Assembly (NCBI RefSeq): GCF_947507565.1
Contig: NC_089178.1
Coordinates: 3,162,001 to 3,226,000 of the forward strand
Length of the DNA: 64,000 bases
Origin: Oscarella lobularis
Lineage: Eukaryota > Porifera > Homoscleromorpha > Homosclerophorida > Oscarellidae
Direction of reading: 5' to 3'
Positions 1-12,584 of this stretch are shown here, in pieces; within the stretch, counting starts at the first letter, position 1; each line of letters opens with the position of its first letter. Under the pieces are notes generated by a model. It searched no databases, was not told the origin of the DNA, and was given only the letters and a program-made list of their open reading frames with translations. Both the position numbers and the translations under genes were made by a program.

Positions 1-3000
1 AAGATGCGATCTTGCGGAAAAAGACGCCGGAAGCTATACGTGTGTCGCCTCCAACATAGGAGGAAAAGATCAGATTCAAATAGACGTCGACGTCCAATGT
101 AAGTATACAAAATGTAAAAAAACTGGTCTTTGTAAATTTGTTTATGTTTTAGTTCGACCTGCGTTGGCAAAAAATCTCACCGATCAATGGATTCTAGTGA
201 ACACTTCCGTAACGTTTACTTGCCAAGTCGTCAAAGCTAATCCACCAGCTTCGCTCTCCTGGCTCAAAAACGGAATGGTTATATCTGAAAACGCAAGCGA
301 GCAACTACACATCGCTAGAGTTCAAACAGACGACTCTGGAAGGTACGAATGCATTGCAGAAAACAAAATAGGACGAGATAATTCGTCGGCCAGACTTGAC
401 GTCATAGGTACTAACGGTTTCAATATTGCGCTTTCTTCTCTGAAATACACGCGGGTTTTTTTAGTTCCTGCAAGAATTAAGCCGACCGCGTCAAAAGTTA
501 TAGTTCTTCGCGGGAACACGGCTCTACTTGACTGCGTTGTTGACGGATTTCCGCCGCCCTTGGTGCACTGGTTCCGCGGAGAAGAGAAGATCTCAGGAAC
601 GACAAAGTACGACACGATGGCCAACGGCACTCTGAGAATTCACAACGCCCAGACGGACGACGTTGGTGACTACCGCTGCACGGTCGTCAATAGGGGTGGA
701 AACGCTACGAAAATCGTATTCTTGGACGTTTACTGTAAGCCTCCTTCCTCCTTGAAGTCGTTTTCTTTACTTGACGTTTTTTTAGATTCTCCGTCGGTGG
801 CGACGATATCCGAAGGACAAATTGCTCTGGTGAATACTTCCGTCGGTCTGGCGTGTACCGGAAACGGCAATCCTAGTCCGACAGTGAAGTGGATGAAAAA
901 CGGCGTAGAAGTGTCGGCAAACTCGAAATTGCAAATAGACTCACTTCTGCCCTCCGATACCGGGGCGTACGTGTGTGTCGTGCAAAACGTCGTCGGTTCT
1001 TTTCGTCAGTCTGTTAGTCTCAAAGTTATTGGTAAGGGATCTTTGTCTTTTTATCTGGCGAATTTAGATTAATTGTTTCTTTCAGTTCCTCCTCGGATTT
1101 CTCCTCCATCCAGAACGGTTTCCATTATTGTCGGCAACGTTGTTCTCCTTCGATGTTCTGCACACGGAATTCCTGAACCAGTCATCGATTGGCGACGTTC
1201 CGGCACCGCGTTGGTGTCAGACGGGCTCAAGCGTACAATCAGAAGCAACGGAACGCTGCAAATCAACAACGTTCAAGTAGACGACGACGGAGCGTACACC
1301 TGTCATGCTTCCAACGACGCTGGACTTGACGATGCAGTGCGACATCTCGACGTTCAATGTTAGTATCTGATTAATTGCATAGTTGCGTACTTCTGAATTG
1401 AATATTCTCTTGCAGATCAACCCGTCATTACGAAGAGACCCGAGGCTCAATCTGTCATCGTTGGTAGCTGCGCTGGATTTGAATGCAACGGAATCGGCAA
1501 TCCGTCGCCCGTCGCGTATTGGGAAAGAAACGGCCTACGTTTATCAAATGGGAACAACGCCACTCATCTGGCCGTTTGTCCGGCACAAGTAGTCGACTCG
1601 GGAATCTATACGTGCGTTTTGGAAAATAGCGTCGGTCGAACGACCGCATCAGCCAATTTGCAAGTCATCGGTGAATTCATTTAAACAAGACGATTTCATT
1701 TTTTATTAATTTTATACTCTTTAGTACCGTCGAGCATAGGAAACGCTACGACTGTCGTGAATGGAACTGTGAACGGCAGTGCGTGGCTCCCCTGCAATGC
1801 GACCGGAATTCCACCTCCCGTCATCTCCTGGTACAGGAACGGCGTGTTGATCAACGCACCTTCTGCAAAATATCATCGTTTCGCCAACGGAACATTGAGA
1901 ATAAGCAATTTAGTGAAAGACGATGAAGACGAGTACGTTTGTCGCGCCGTCAACGAAGGAGGCACAAACGAAAAGAAAGTCATCTTGAACGTTCACTGTA
2001 AGTCTAACGAATCTTTTGCAATTTCCTATACGAAGATTTCGTCGATCTAGATTCTCCATCGATCGTCTCTCCTCCAATGGATCGAGCTGTTATCGTGACG
2101 ACGAACATCGTCTTCCGCTGCAACGTTTCTTCTCATCCGGTAGCGACAATCGCATGGCTAAAAGGCGATGCGCCGCTACCGAGCAACAGCGCTCGCGTAT
2201 TCACCTCGCAAGGAGGCGAGAAACTTCACATCGACGACGTTCGTCCGAGCGACGCCGGTCGTTACACCTGCGTGGCGGAGAACTACGTCGGTCGAGCGAA
2301 CGAGTCGGCAACGCTACGCGTCATTGTTCCGGCGAGAATAACATCTACAGCTGAAATTGTGGAGGCTATACGATACAGGAAAGCTTTGCTGCCGTGCGCG
2401 AGCCAGGGCCTACCGTCACCGACGACGACGTGGTATCGATTTGGGAAGGAAGTTGTTAGAGACGACGTCGAGCTTCTTCCCGACGGAACTCTACGTATCG
2501 ACAATTTGGTAACGGGCGATCGTGGAGACTATGAGTGTGTTGTGACTAACGAAGGTGGGAACGATACGAAGACGGTCCGTTTAGACGTTCATTGTAAGTT
2601 TAAATTCAAATCGCGGAAAACTTTTATTTTAGTTTTTCTGTTCTTTTAGATGGGCCTAGCGTGATTGTTGCACCCACGTGGCAGGAAGTCGTTGCCGACA
2701 AAAATGCCGTGTTCGTTTGCAACGTGTCGTCTAATCCGCCGTCCACTCTTTCTTGGAGCCGCCTAAACGGCAAAATAATAAGCGGCGGGGACGGCGGTGA
2801 TTCCCGCTTTGAGCTGTCGGATGGCAATAGCGTGCTGACTATCAATGACGTAAGATCGAATGACTCGGGAATTTACGTTTGCAGTGCTAAAAACACAATG
2901 ACCAATATTCGTGATTTGGTTACGATGGAAACGAATTCATCTGCAGCGCTGGAAGTGATAGGTAAGTTGACTTTTTCGCGTTCAGCATTATCTGAGAATT

Positions 3001-6000
3001 TTTCTATCAGTTCCTCCGAGATTTGTTAGCATTGTATCGGTGGTCGACGTTCTGCTGGGAAATCGAGCGCTGATTCCTTGTGACGTTGCTGGAATACCTC
3101 GTCCGCAAATCGAATGGCTGCGATTTGGGGAAACCGTGTCATCGCCACGATATCAAATCTTAGAGAATGGGACGTTGCTGATAAACGCCGCTCAGTTGGA
3201 CGACAGCGGAACGTTTACTTGTCTTGCAAGCAACAAAGGAGGCAATGCGTCTATTGAAGTAGTACTGGACGTGCAATGTAAGCAGTTTCCGTAGAATAGA
3301 AAGAGAATTAAGTTTCTATCTTGTTGTCTAAATAGACGCTCCGTCCATCTGGAACATTTCGACGAACCAGTCAATTCTAGTTGGCAACGCTATCACTGTC
3401 GATTGTTCTGCCGTTGGCAATCCCACTCCGGCAGTCTCGTGGCTATTCCAAGGGACAGAGATACAACGAGGAGGACCTCGGCTCACGTTGTCCAACTTCC
3501 AGCCATCTAACGCTGGAGAATACGAATGCACGGCCGAAAACGTGCACGGATTTGACGAATCTTTATTGAAAATAGATGTCATCGGTGAGGATATATATTC
3601 CGGATCTGAAAATATGACGTAAAATTTTTTCTAGTGCCTCCCTCGTTTGTTGACGTGGTTGCGATTGTACACGTTCACGAGAATATGACAGCTGTGCTAC
3701 CTTGCAACGTGCGAGGAATTCCGACTCCGCAGGTGTTTTGGCACAAAGCTAACAAAATTATAAGAAACAGCCTTCATCGACGTCAGTTGTCCAATGGATC
3801 GCTTCAAGTACGCAATGCTGCTAGAAGTGACAGCGGTATCTACGTGTGTGTGGCTGAGAATGTCGGAGGTCGAATCAGCAGGAGTCTTACATTGGACGTT
3901 CAATGTAAAACTTAAGCGTCTTTGTACATATTTTTGTCATTAATCGAATTCTTTTTTCAGATGGACCGACGATAACGAGAATTTCTGAAGATCAAACGGC
4001 TATAGTAGGCACGTCTGTGAGACTTGAGTGTGTGGCCGAAGGAAATCCGATTCCTTCTTTATTCTGGGAGTTCAATGGTTCTCGTCTTGTCAACGATTCT
4101 ATTGGCACTATTTCGAGAGCGGAACTTTCGAGTGCTGGCCGATATAGCTGCGTAGCGGAAAACCTCGTATCTGAATCAAGACAATCTACGAATTTATTTG
4201 TCATTGGTAAGATCTCTACTATAAGTGACTTTGTTTCTACTTGTTTGTTTACAGACCCACCGTCGTTTGTGAGAGAAGTGAGAACGGTTATAACAAAGGA
4301 AGGAGATCTGACGATTCTACCATGTGAAGTGACGGGATTCCCACGTCCTGTAGTCGAATGGCGATCCAAAGGCGGCATCGTGACATCAAGCCCAAGACGC
4401 GAAGTCTTGGCAAACGACAGCTTAATAATTCGCAACGTTAGCATCGGCGACGCTGGAATTTACGAGTGTACAGCGACCAACGAAGGCGGCTTCGTCAAAA
4501 CGGACATAAATTTGGATGTTCAATGTAAGCGTAGCGGATGTAAAGCTGCCGATTTCGATTAAATGTTCGCTTTATTTAGACGCTCCCGAGCTGTCTGGAA
4601 ACTTATTTGACCAGTGGATATTGGTGGGCACCACTGTTGCTTTTGACTGCCAAGTGGACAGAGCAAATCCAATGCCTTCAGTCTCGTGGCGGAAGGATGG
4701 CCAGCTCCTTCGAAGCGTGCTCGGCAATCGTCTTATCATCAATAACGTAAATACGAGCGACGAAGGAACGTATGCCTGTACGGCTGAAAATGTTGTCGGG
4801 TCGTCGTCGTTAGCAGCGACGCTTCGTATTGTTGGTAAAATATTTACCCACGACGTCGTGTCATCATAACATTTTGTGTATATTGCTTTTTTTAGTTCCA
4901 CCGTCTATTGAGCCGAGTCCTTCACTAGTTGTCGTTTTGCGAGGAGAGGCGGCATTGATGCACTGCGTAGCGTTTGGTGCTCCCCGACCAACGGTGCGAT
5001 GGTTCAAAGTGGGTCAGGAAGCAGAACTTGGTGTAGCGAGCACAAAATACGAAAAGTTCGACAACGGAACGCTGAAAGTAAAAAATTCTCAACTCGACGA
5101 CCGCGGAGATTTCCGTTGTGTGGCAGCCAATCGAGGCGGAACGTCCGCTACTGTCACAACGTTGGATGTTCATTGTGAGTAAAACTTGTGGTTTGGTTTT
5201 CCCGCGCGGCTTTATTCCTTTTGAGTAGATTTTCCGTCGGTTGTCAACATTTCCGACGATGTCGTCAGTCTGATCAATTCGAATATTTTTTTGAGTTGTC
5301 AAGGTCGTGGCAGTCCCGATCCTACGGTGAAGTGGACGAGAAATGGAAGCGAACTGTCCGTCGGCTCTTTCTTGTTATTGCGGTCTGTGCAGCCCGATGA
5401 CACCGGCAATTATACTTGTTCTGTAGAAAATTTGTTGGGCACATCAACCAAGTCTGTAACGGTGACCGTTATAGGTGGGTAAAGGAATTCTGTTCTAAAC
5501 AATTGCCACGTTTCCTTTTTTTTCAGTTCCGCCTCGAGTCCTTAAGCCCCAGGAGTACAATGCAGTCATCATTGGTAATTCTGTCTGGTTGCACTGCGAA
5601 GCGTCTGGCATTCCTCAGCCAACAGTGGAGTGGTATCGAAGTAATCGTCGACTAGTGTCGGACGGAGGGAAGTATCAATTAGAAAGCAACGATTCCATCA
5701 AGATAGTCAATGCCCAAGTGGACGACAGCGGCACATACAGCTGTGGTGCCATCAATATTGCAGGAGTCGACAATGGAACGAGATCTCTGGACGTACAATG
5801 TGAGATCTGATAGCAGGCATCTAGGGATTTAGCATAATAGCTAGCTTATATATATTTTACACGTAGATGGTCCTAGAATAACAGTGGTGCCGCAGTCGCA
5901 GTCTATAATTGTGAGTCGTTGCGTTGTTTTCCAATGCAGCGGCGAAGGCAATCCGAGACCGATTGTATATTGGGAACGAAGTGGCCGACGTTTGTTTAGC

Positions 6001-9000
6001 AGCGACAATCTGCTGATTTCGCCGAGTGGAACCGAATTGAACATATGCCCAACTGCAGTCGCTGACAGCGGATCATACGATTGCATCGTAAAGAACAAAA
6101 TTGGACATAAAAAAGTCGCAGCTGTCCTCAAAGTCATTGGTAAGCCCAATAAGGTAATATCGAAGTACCCTCGTGGAACATGATCCATTTAGTCCCGCCA
6201 TCAAACATTGATAATCGTACCGTCGTCGTCAACGGGACATTAAACAGGATTGCGTTTTTGCCGTGCAACGCGACTGGTGTTCCGCCGCCCGTCATTTCCT
6301 GGTTCAAAAAGGACGCTGTCATCGATATCAGTTCTCCAAAGTATCATCAGTTCCCCAACGGGACTCTCAAAGTATTCAATTTAGCGACGGACGACGAAGA
6401 CTTGTATCGGTGCTTAGCCGTCAACGACGGCGGCGAGACAGAGCGAAACGTTACGTTGAACGTTCACTGTAAGCATATATCATTTGAGAGAGCCTTCTAG
6501 CTGACTGTTTTTTTCTTTCCTTAGATGCTCCATCAATTTTAACTCCACTACGAAACCTAACAATTCTTGCAAGCAAAGACGTCGTTTTCCATTGCGTTGT
6601 TTCGGCTCATCCCGAGGCCAACATGAAATGGATGAAAAATAATGTCGTGCTGCCAAGCAATAGCACGCGCATCTTTACGTCGAAAGAAGCTACAAGATTG
6701 CACGTCGACGACGCTCGGCCCGTTGACACTGGAACGTACCGCTGTGTGGCGGAGAACTACGTCGGTCAGGCAAGCGAATCGGCGATGCTGCGAGTCATCG
6801 TTCCGGCGAGAATAACGACAATCGCCGACCGCGTGACGGCGATACGAGACCAAGAGGGTTTCTTACCTTGTACGAGTGAAGGTATTCCGTCGCCAACGAC
6901 GAGGTGGTATCGAAACGGGGACGAACTTGCTGCCGACGATGTGGAGCTCCTTCCTGACGGAACGCTGCGAATTGGGACCGTAGAAACGGCCGACAAAGGA
7001 GACTACACGTGCATCGTGAGCAATGAAGGTGGAAACGATAGCAGAATTATTCAGCTGGACGTTCATTGTAAGTATTTCCTTTTTCAATTATTTAATTACT
7101 GATTTTTCTTTTCAGTTGGACCCTCAGTTACGGTGTCTCCTCCGTCTCAGGAAGCAATCGCCGATTCGGACGTTGTAGTGAATTGCAACGTTTCGGGAAA
7201 TCCGACTCCGAGCGTTTCGTGGAGTACCACCGATGGATCGTCTCTCCTCAGCGATCCTCGTTTTGATGTGACAGATGACGGAAAGACGCTGACTATTTTT
7301 GACGTAAGATCAAGCGATACGGGAGAGTACGTATGCACGGCGCAAAACTCTGTCTCAAACACACGCGAATCGTTCGTGATGACCGATAAAGCGTCGTCGT
7401 TTCTGGACGTGATAGGTAAATAGAAAAAGCTTCCCAAGTCTCGTAAATAAATTTTTTGTTGCAGTTCCGCCTGCGCCGAACGGCACCGCATCCGTCGTTA
7501 CCGTCACTTTAGGCGATCCTGTGCAGATTCCTTGCAAAGCGTTTGGAATTCCGCCGCCCGCATTTGAATGGCATAGAGCTAACGAAAAGGTGGCTGATGT
7601 CAGAACGTTGAAATGGACGGCTGCGAATTTGTCTGATGCTGGCCGATACTCATGCAACGCTACCAACAAAGGAGGCACTCTGATTCAAAACGTGACACTC
7701 AACGTGCTATGTACGAAAGTATATTCGCGTGTCTCTCTTTTCACAAGTATTTTCTAGATGCTCCTTCAATTACCGAAATTTCTGGTAATATCTCAGTCAT
7801 CGTCGGCAGCTTTTTCACGTTGAATTGTCGTGCTGACGGTAATCCGCATCCTACCGTTTCGTGGGAGTTCCGCGATAGTCGTCTGGCCACCACCAACGGA
7901 GTTGTGACTGTTCAGCGCGCTCGACCGTCAGACGCTGGCCTGTATACGTGCATTGTTCAAAACGCCGTGTCTCGTACGACAGAGACGATCTCCGTAAGGA
8001 TCATTGGTAAGTTCGACTTGCTGTTGAATATTCGTATTTCAAAAGTAAAATTCTTTGCAGAACCTCCCACGTTTGTTTCGGAAGTTGACCGAGTATCTGT
8101 TCGGATTTACGACAACGCGTCACTGCCGTGCATTGTTGATGGCAATCCTCGTCCATCTATTCGTTGGGCTGCTCCCGCTAATCAATCGAAGTTACGGATT
8201 TCGTCTGATAACAGTCTTCTCGTTCGGCAAGCTCTCATCGGCGATTCCGGCGTGTACGAGTGCATTGCGGAAAATGAGGGAGGTAGCATTAGCACTCAAA
8301 TCTATCTGGACGTTCAATGTGAGTCTCGATAGAATTAAAAGCTCCTTTAATCTATTTTTTGCTATAGACGCTTTCCTCGTCAATCTGACGTCCAACACGT
8401 CTGCTATAGTAAATACCGTCGCTCAATTTATCTGCACAGGAAAGGGCAATCCACAGCCACACGTTAACTGGTTCAAAAACGGGTTGAATATCAAAAACGG
8501 ATCTTCTTTACTATTTTCTTCCGTTCAACCTTCAGACGCCGGCGTCTACACGTGCGTCATTGAGAACGGCGTCGCCCGCGATTCCGACAGCACTCGACTT
8601 GACGTTATCGTTCCAGCTATCGTAAACGAATCGGACACGAAAATTGCCGTCAGACAGAGCAGCAATATCGTGTTGCCTTGCACGGCATTGGGCACACCTT
8701 TACCAACTTTGGAGTGGTTCCGAAAGAGTAGCAGAATTGAGCAAAGCACCCCAAGACACGTTCTTTATAAAAACGGAAGTCTACACATCGTCGACGTCCA
8801 ATTAAACGACGATGGCGGATATGAGTGTATTGCGACAAACGAGGGCGGAAAGGATCAACGAAATGTCACGCTTGACGTCCAATGTAAGTCTAGGAAAAGA
8901 AAAAAAATATTTCTCATGTGTTTACTGTGTTTCTGTAGTTGGTCCTATTATTACTGAAGGACCAACCAGTAAGGAGACCATCAGGGGCAACAATGTCATC

Positions 9001-11213
9001 TTTCGGTGCATGGTTGACGGTAATCCTCGACCGACTGTTCAATGGGAGAAAGACGGAATTGCATTACCTATCAGCGGTGGATTGAGTGTGTCAGCAGGCG
9101 GCCAGCTATTGTCCGTATACGCTGTTCAATTGTTGGATGCTGGGAATTACACGTGCGTAGCTGAAGACGTCGTAACGGGTCAGAAAGTTCGTGCCTTTGC
9201 CTATCTCGACGTGTACGGTAAGTAACGTTACGCGTTCTAGTCGTTGGCTTTCTATATGATTATTTTCCTTCCAGTTCCGCCTTCTATTTCGCCATCACGT
9301 TTGTTCGTTGTCAAACGTTTGGGCGAGCCTGCTTGGATTCCGTGCAATGCTACAGGTGTACCTCGTCCCGAAATTAGTTGGTCTAGAGACGGAGAAACGG
9401 TCAAGAATGATGGAAACTACGTCGTCTTGAAGAATGACACTTTAGTTGTTCGGAGTTCGAATGTGAGCGATCAGGGATCGTTTGTCTGCACCGCTACAAA
9501 CATTGGCGGCAATGCTAGCATGCACGCGGATTTGGACGTTCAATGTAAGATTTCCGAACTTACAGCAATTTTTCTAACCTGAAATTTTCAGATGCTCCCA
9601 TCATCTTCTCGAAGCCGCAAAGGAAATCGGTGCCATTTGGGACTGTCGTCACGTTCTCGTGCAGGGCTCGAGGAGACCCTCGTCCGACTGTTTTTTGGAA
9701 GTACAAGCTGCAAGAAGAAGGCTATGCAGAAAACATCATTGACGATGGACACGAAAGCGTTTACGCGAACCTTTCGTTTACGGTAACAAAAGGAGAACAA
9801 ATAGGTGACTATCTTTGCACTGCAGAGAACAGCTTTGCAAGAGTCTCACAGGTTCATTCGCTCGTCATTGTCGGTGGAGGTGAGCTTAGAAAATTAGTTT
9901 GATTATTCGTTTGCGTGCACAGTCTCGTTCTCTTCAGATCCTCCACAAATATTGCAGCCGCGAATTCGTGTTGTCGTAATCAAGGGAGGCACGGCGCTGT
10001 TGCCGTGCCGTACGAGCGGATACGTGACACATACCCATTGGGAGTTCAATGACCGTGTAGTCAAAATCAAAGCCGGTCGATTAGAAATTTTCGAAAATAA
10101 GACGCTGACACTGCAGAACGTTCGGCAAGGAGACAACGGAACGCACACGTGTGTTGTACGAAATCCTTGGGGAGAAAGCAATGCTTACGTAGATCTGCTC
10201 GTTGTCAGTAAGAATTCGATAAATTTTCTTTTGTCTTTTCTTGATATTCGCTATGTATTAGAGCCACCGAAAGTCAGAGTTTCCCCGCAGAAAGCGACGA
10301 CAGTCGAAGGCGGTACTTTGACACTGCAATGCGTCGTCGAGGGAGAAGGTTACCCTATGAAGATACGTTGGACTAAACGCAATACAGAGTTGACCAGCAG
10401 CAATCGGAACAAAATAGTTCTTGAAAGAATCGGAAACAATTTGACTCTAACGTTTCGCGAAATTCGATTGAGGGATGCAGGAAAGTACGAGTGCGTGGCG
10501 CAAAATTTGGCTGGCACTGACGTTGCCGTCGCGAGAATACAACAAATAGACGGTTAGTTAACTACAGAGCTGTGGTGCGAATTGTACTATATATGTTTTG
10601 CGTCGTTTTTCTTTCAGTGCCTCCCAAAATCGTTTCCTCGTACAAATTTGTGAGTGGAACAGAAAAGGAAGCATTGATGCTTCCTTGCGAAGCCGTTGGA
10701 ACTCCGCAGCCAGAAATATCGTGGTTGGTGCCGTCTAACCATAGCGGGCGTTTTACGACTTTCGACAACGGCTCTTTACTTATCGATCCTCTGTCTCGTA
10801 ACGACAGTGGATCTTTCCGTTGCATCGCACGCAATCGAGCCGGAGTTGTTAAGGAAACAACGAATGTCAACGTCTTCTGTGAGAGCTCTCAATTTATAGA
10901 AATCTATAATACGCGTCAATTTCTTGTTTTTTTAGATATACCAGAAATTATATATTTTCCGCCTGAAATAAGGGCATCAGTATCTGAGGATGTGAACATA
11001 ACATGCGACGCTATCGGCAACCCAAATCCAGAAATACTAGTGAGGGAGCCTTTTTATAGCCGCGTGGAAGGCGGTGGTGCTCTGACAATTACAGCGATTT
11101 CCAATGGAGTGTCCATTGGAAACGTGCAGTATAGTATTACCGGTCGTTATCTCTGTGTTGCTCGAAACGACCTTGGATATGATAGAGCAGAGGGATTTTT
11201 ATATGTGACGTAG
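1..11213 (+). CDS. Giant tandem-immunoglobulin protein, 3' part (hemicentin-like array)
   Basis: The 5' end lies outside the window. Visible exons: 1-98, 153-407, 465-734, 786-1031, 1086-1358, 1416-1670, 1725-1997, 2051-2593, 2650-2961, 3011-3277, 3336-3584, 3635-3904, 3961-4206, 4255-4524, 4580-4834, 4896-5174, 5229-5474, 5527-5799, 5867-6139, 6193-6468, 6525-7067, 7116-7415, 7465-7710, 7758-8006, 8061-8318, 8368-8883, 8939-9217, 9275-9544, 9592-9879, 9938-10207, 10262-10552, 10618-10878, 10936-11213. All introns are phase 1. Together they encode about 3,160 residues and about 36 I-set Ig domains, each with a first Cys, a Trp about 12 residues later and a DxGxYxC motif. Exons 2051-2593, 6525-7067 and 8368-8883 each hold two Igs. 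The protein is presumably secreted and adhesive, by analogy with hemicentins. The last Ig lacks the core Trp and is followed directly by TAG, with no EGF, membrane or fibulin module. It could be a truncated duplicate of the downstream hemicentin gene or a separate Ig-only matrix protein. Confidence 0.85.
153..3277 (+). repeat. Higher-order Ig block, copy 1 (9 exons, 10 Ig domains)
   Basis: The first copy of a co-linear block of nine exons starts with the exon carrying LTDQWILVNTSV and ends with exon 3011-3277. Exon order, the two-Ig sixth-position exon (2051-2593) and the extra-cysteine exon (1416-1670) match copies 2 and 3 one for one. Confidence 0.8.
4580..7710 (+). repeat. Higher-order Ig block, copy 2
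   Basis: The second copy starts 4,427 bp after copy 1. Its diagnostic first exon carries FDQWILVGTTV, the extra-cysteine exon is 5867-6139, the LPCNATG exon is 6193-6468, the two-Ig exon is 6525-7067, and the long Ig exon with an insertion before its last strand is 7116-7415. Sequence identity to copy 1 is moderate, so the duplication is old. Confidence 0.8.
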
Positions 11214-11235
11214 GACTAGTTACGTAGGACTAGTT
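11208..11235 (+). repeat. 14-bp tandem direct repeat across the stop codon
   Basis: ACGTAGGACTAGTT occurs twice without a gap, at 11208-11221 and 11222-11235. The first copy contains the TAG stop of the upstream Ig gene. Confidence 0.95.
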
Positions 11236-11369
11236 TCACTGACATTCGTATTGCTGAAACATCTTTATTACTACTCTTTTTTTGCTATTCCTAATCTTTA
11301 TTCTTTACACGTCATGACTTACTGTACGTCCCTGACCTACGTCATGTAACGCGCGCTAGCATCCCAACC

Positions 11370-12345
11370 ATGCCGACGACGAGTAGCGTTATTTTCGCTG
11401 CGATCGCTGTCCAGTCATCAATAATGGGATGCTTCTGGTTTCTGCGATCATCCTACGCGAGTCACGCGTCGTGGACTCGGTGGATCGGCTCTCTAGGCGT
11501 GTCGACCGTCATGGTGGCGTACGCTTTGAAAAGAAAGAGTCTCAACTCGACGGGAGCGGCGTGGGCCTTTCCCGTCGGCTTTGCACTCGCCTTTTCGAGC
11601 GTCCGATTCATGGTCGCACTCCTGGCATTCTTCCTCACATCGTCGAGACTGACGAAATGGAAAGCAAAGCGAAAAGCGTCCGTGAGCGACGAATACTCGA
11701 ACGGTAAAAAATCCCCGGCGGATATTTTGACTCTACAGTGTACTCTGTCTCTCGAGATCAGATGCTTCAGGAAGGAACTACGTGCAAGTTCTTTGTAACG
11801 GCGGCGTCGCGCTCGCGTTTTCTATTGTTCACGTGTACGTGGGCGGCGCCGGCGATCGTCCTCTGACGCCGACGGCGCTCGGCGTTCTCGTCTCTCTAGC
11901 GTGCGCGTGCGGAGACACGTGGGCATCGGAGGTCGGCTCGACAATCGGTTGGACAGAACCGCGACTGATAACAACGTGGGAAAGAGTGCCACCCGGAACA
12001 AACGGCGGCATCACGCTCGCCGGAACGATGGCGAGTGCTGCGGGCGGTTTCGTCACGGGCGCCGCCTATTGGCTGCCGGGTAGAATGCTAGGGGTGGGCG
12101 GTGGTTTGTTCCGATTTGTTCTCATTGGCGTCGTTGCCGGAGTTTTTGGCTCTGCCGTTGATTCCCTTCTGGGTGCCACCTTGCAATATTCCGGTTTTGA
12201 CGAAAGAACGAAGCGCGTGGTAAGAGAGCCCGGAATTGGCGTTCTTCACATCAGCGGGCGAGACGTTCTCTCGAACGACGCCGTGAACGTTTTATCGTGC
12301 GCCGTGACGACGATACTTCTAATAATTTTAGTTGGTACGATATAG
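11370..12345 (+). CDS. TMEM19: TMEM19-like multi-pass membrane protein
   Basis: Two exons, 11370-11703 and 11762-12345, joined in phase 1, give about 305 aa (human TMEM19 has 336). Family hallmarks are visible: LTSSRLTKWK near residue 85-95, a QVLCNGG motif at the start of exon 2, GDTWASEVG, RLITTWERVPPGTNGG, and GSAVDSLLGATLQYSGFDE. Several hydrophobic segments indicate a multi-pass membrane protein; the family's substrate is not established. The gene sits between the two Ig-array genes, 156 bp after the first stop and 239 bp before the next start. The acceptor of intron 1 is ambiguous: AG at 11760-11761 or at 11769-11770 both keep the frame. I chose the upstream one because it supplies the residues expected before the RNYVQV motif. 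Confidence 0.9.
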
Positions 12346-12518
12346 AGACGTTTGCTTGACTGGAAGGGGCGGGGCGGCGAGGTTGGGATCGTCGCCAACG
12401 TCCGCCGCAGTCTCGCTCACGCGCGGGAGACGGAGGAGGATTAATTTGGTCATTTCCGTGCGCCTGTGGGCGATGCTGCGCGCCCTCCAGTTGTGTCTAT
12501 TGCGCCATCGGACGCGCA

Positions 12519-12526
12519 TATAAATA
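12519..12526 (+). promoter_or_regulatory. TATA box of the hemicentin-like gene
   Basis: TATAAATA lies 59-66 bp upstream of the ATG at 12585. An initiator-like CTCACTC lies at 12551-12557, about 32 bp downstream of the TATA element, at roughly the usual core-promoter spacing. Confidence 0.5.
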
Positions 12527-12584
12527 AGCAAAGAGTCTCTTCGCCCACTGCTCACTCGGTTCCCGCGCGCGCGCGGCAGCAATC

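Noticed and set aside
1383-1592. Open frame of 69 codons on the + strand in the Ig array
   Set aside because: The true frame of exon 1416-1670 is a different one, giving an intact Ig with both cysteines and Trp.
8055-8957. A 300-codon continuous frame that appears to join Ig exons
   Set aside because: The first part reads exon 8061-8318 out of frame and then runs through the intron before 8368; only 8368-8883 is genuine coding in that frame.
10201-10261. Intron 10208-10261 read as coding because it lacks a stop codon
   Set aside because: It has a GTAAGA donor, a TTAG acceptor and an AT-rich composition, and removing it restores the usual Ig spacing.
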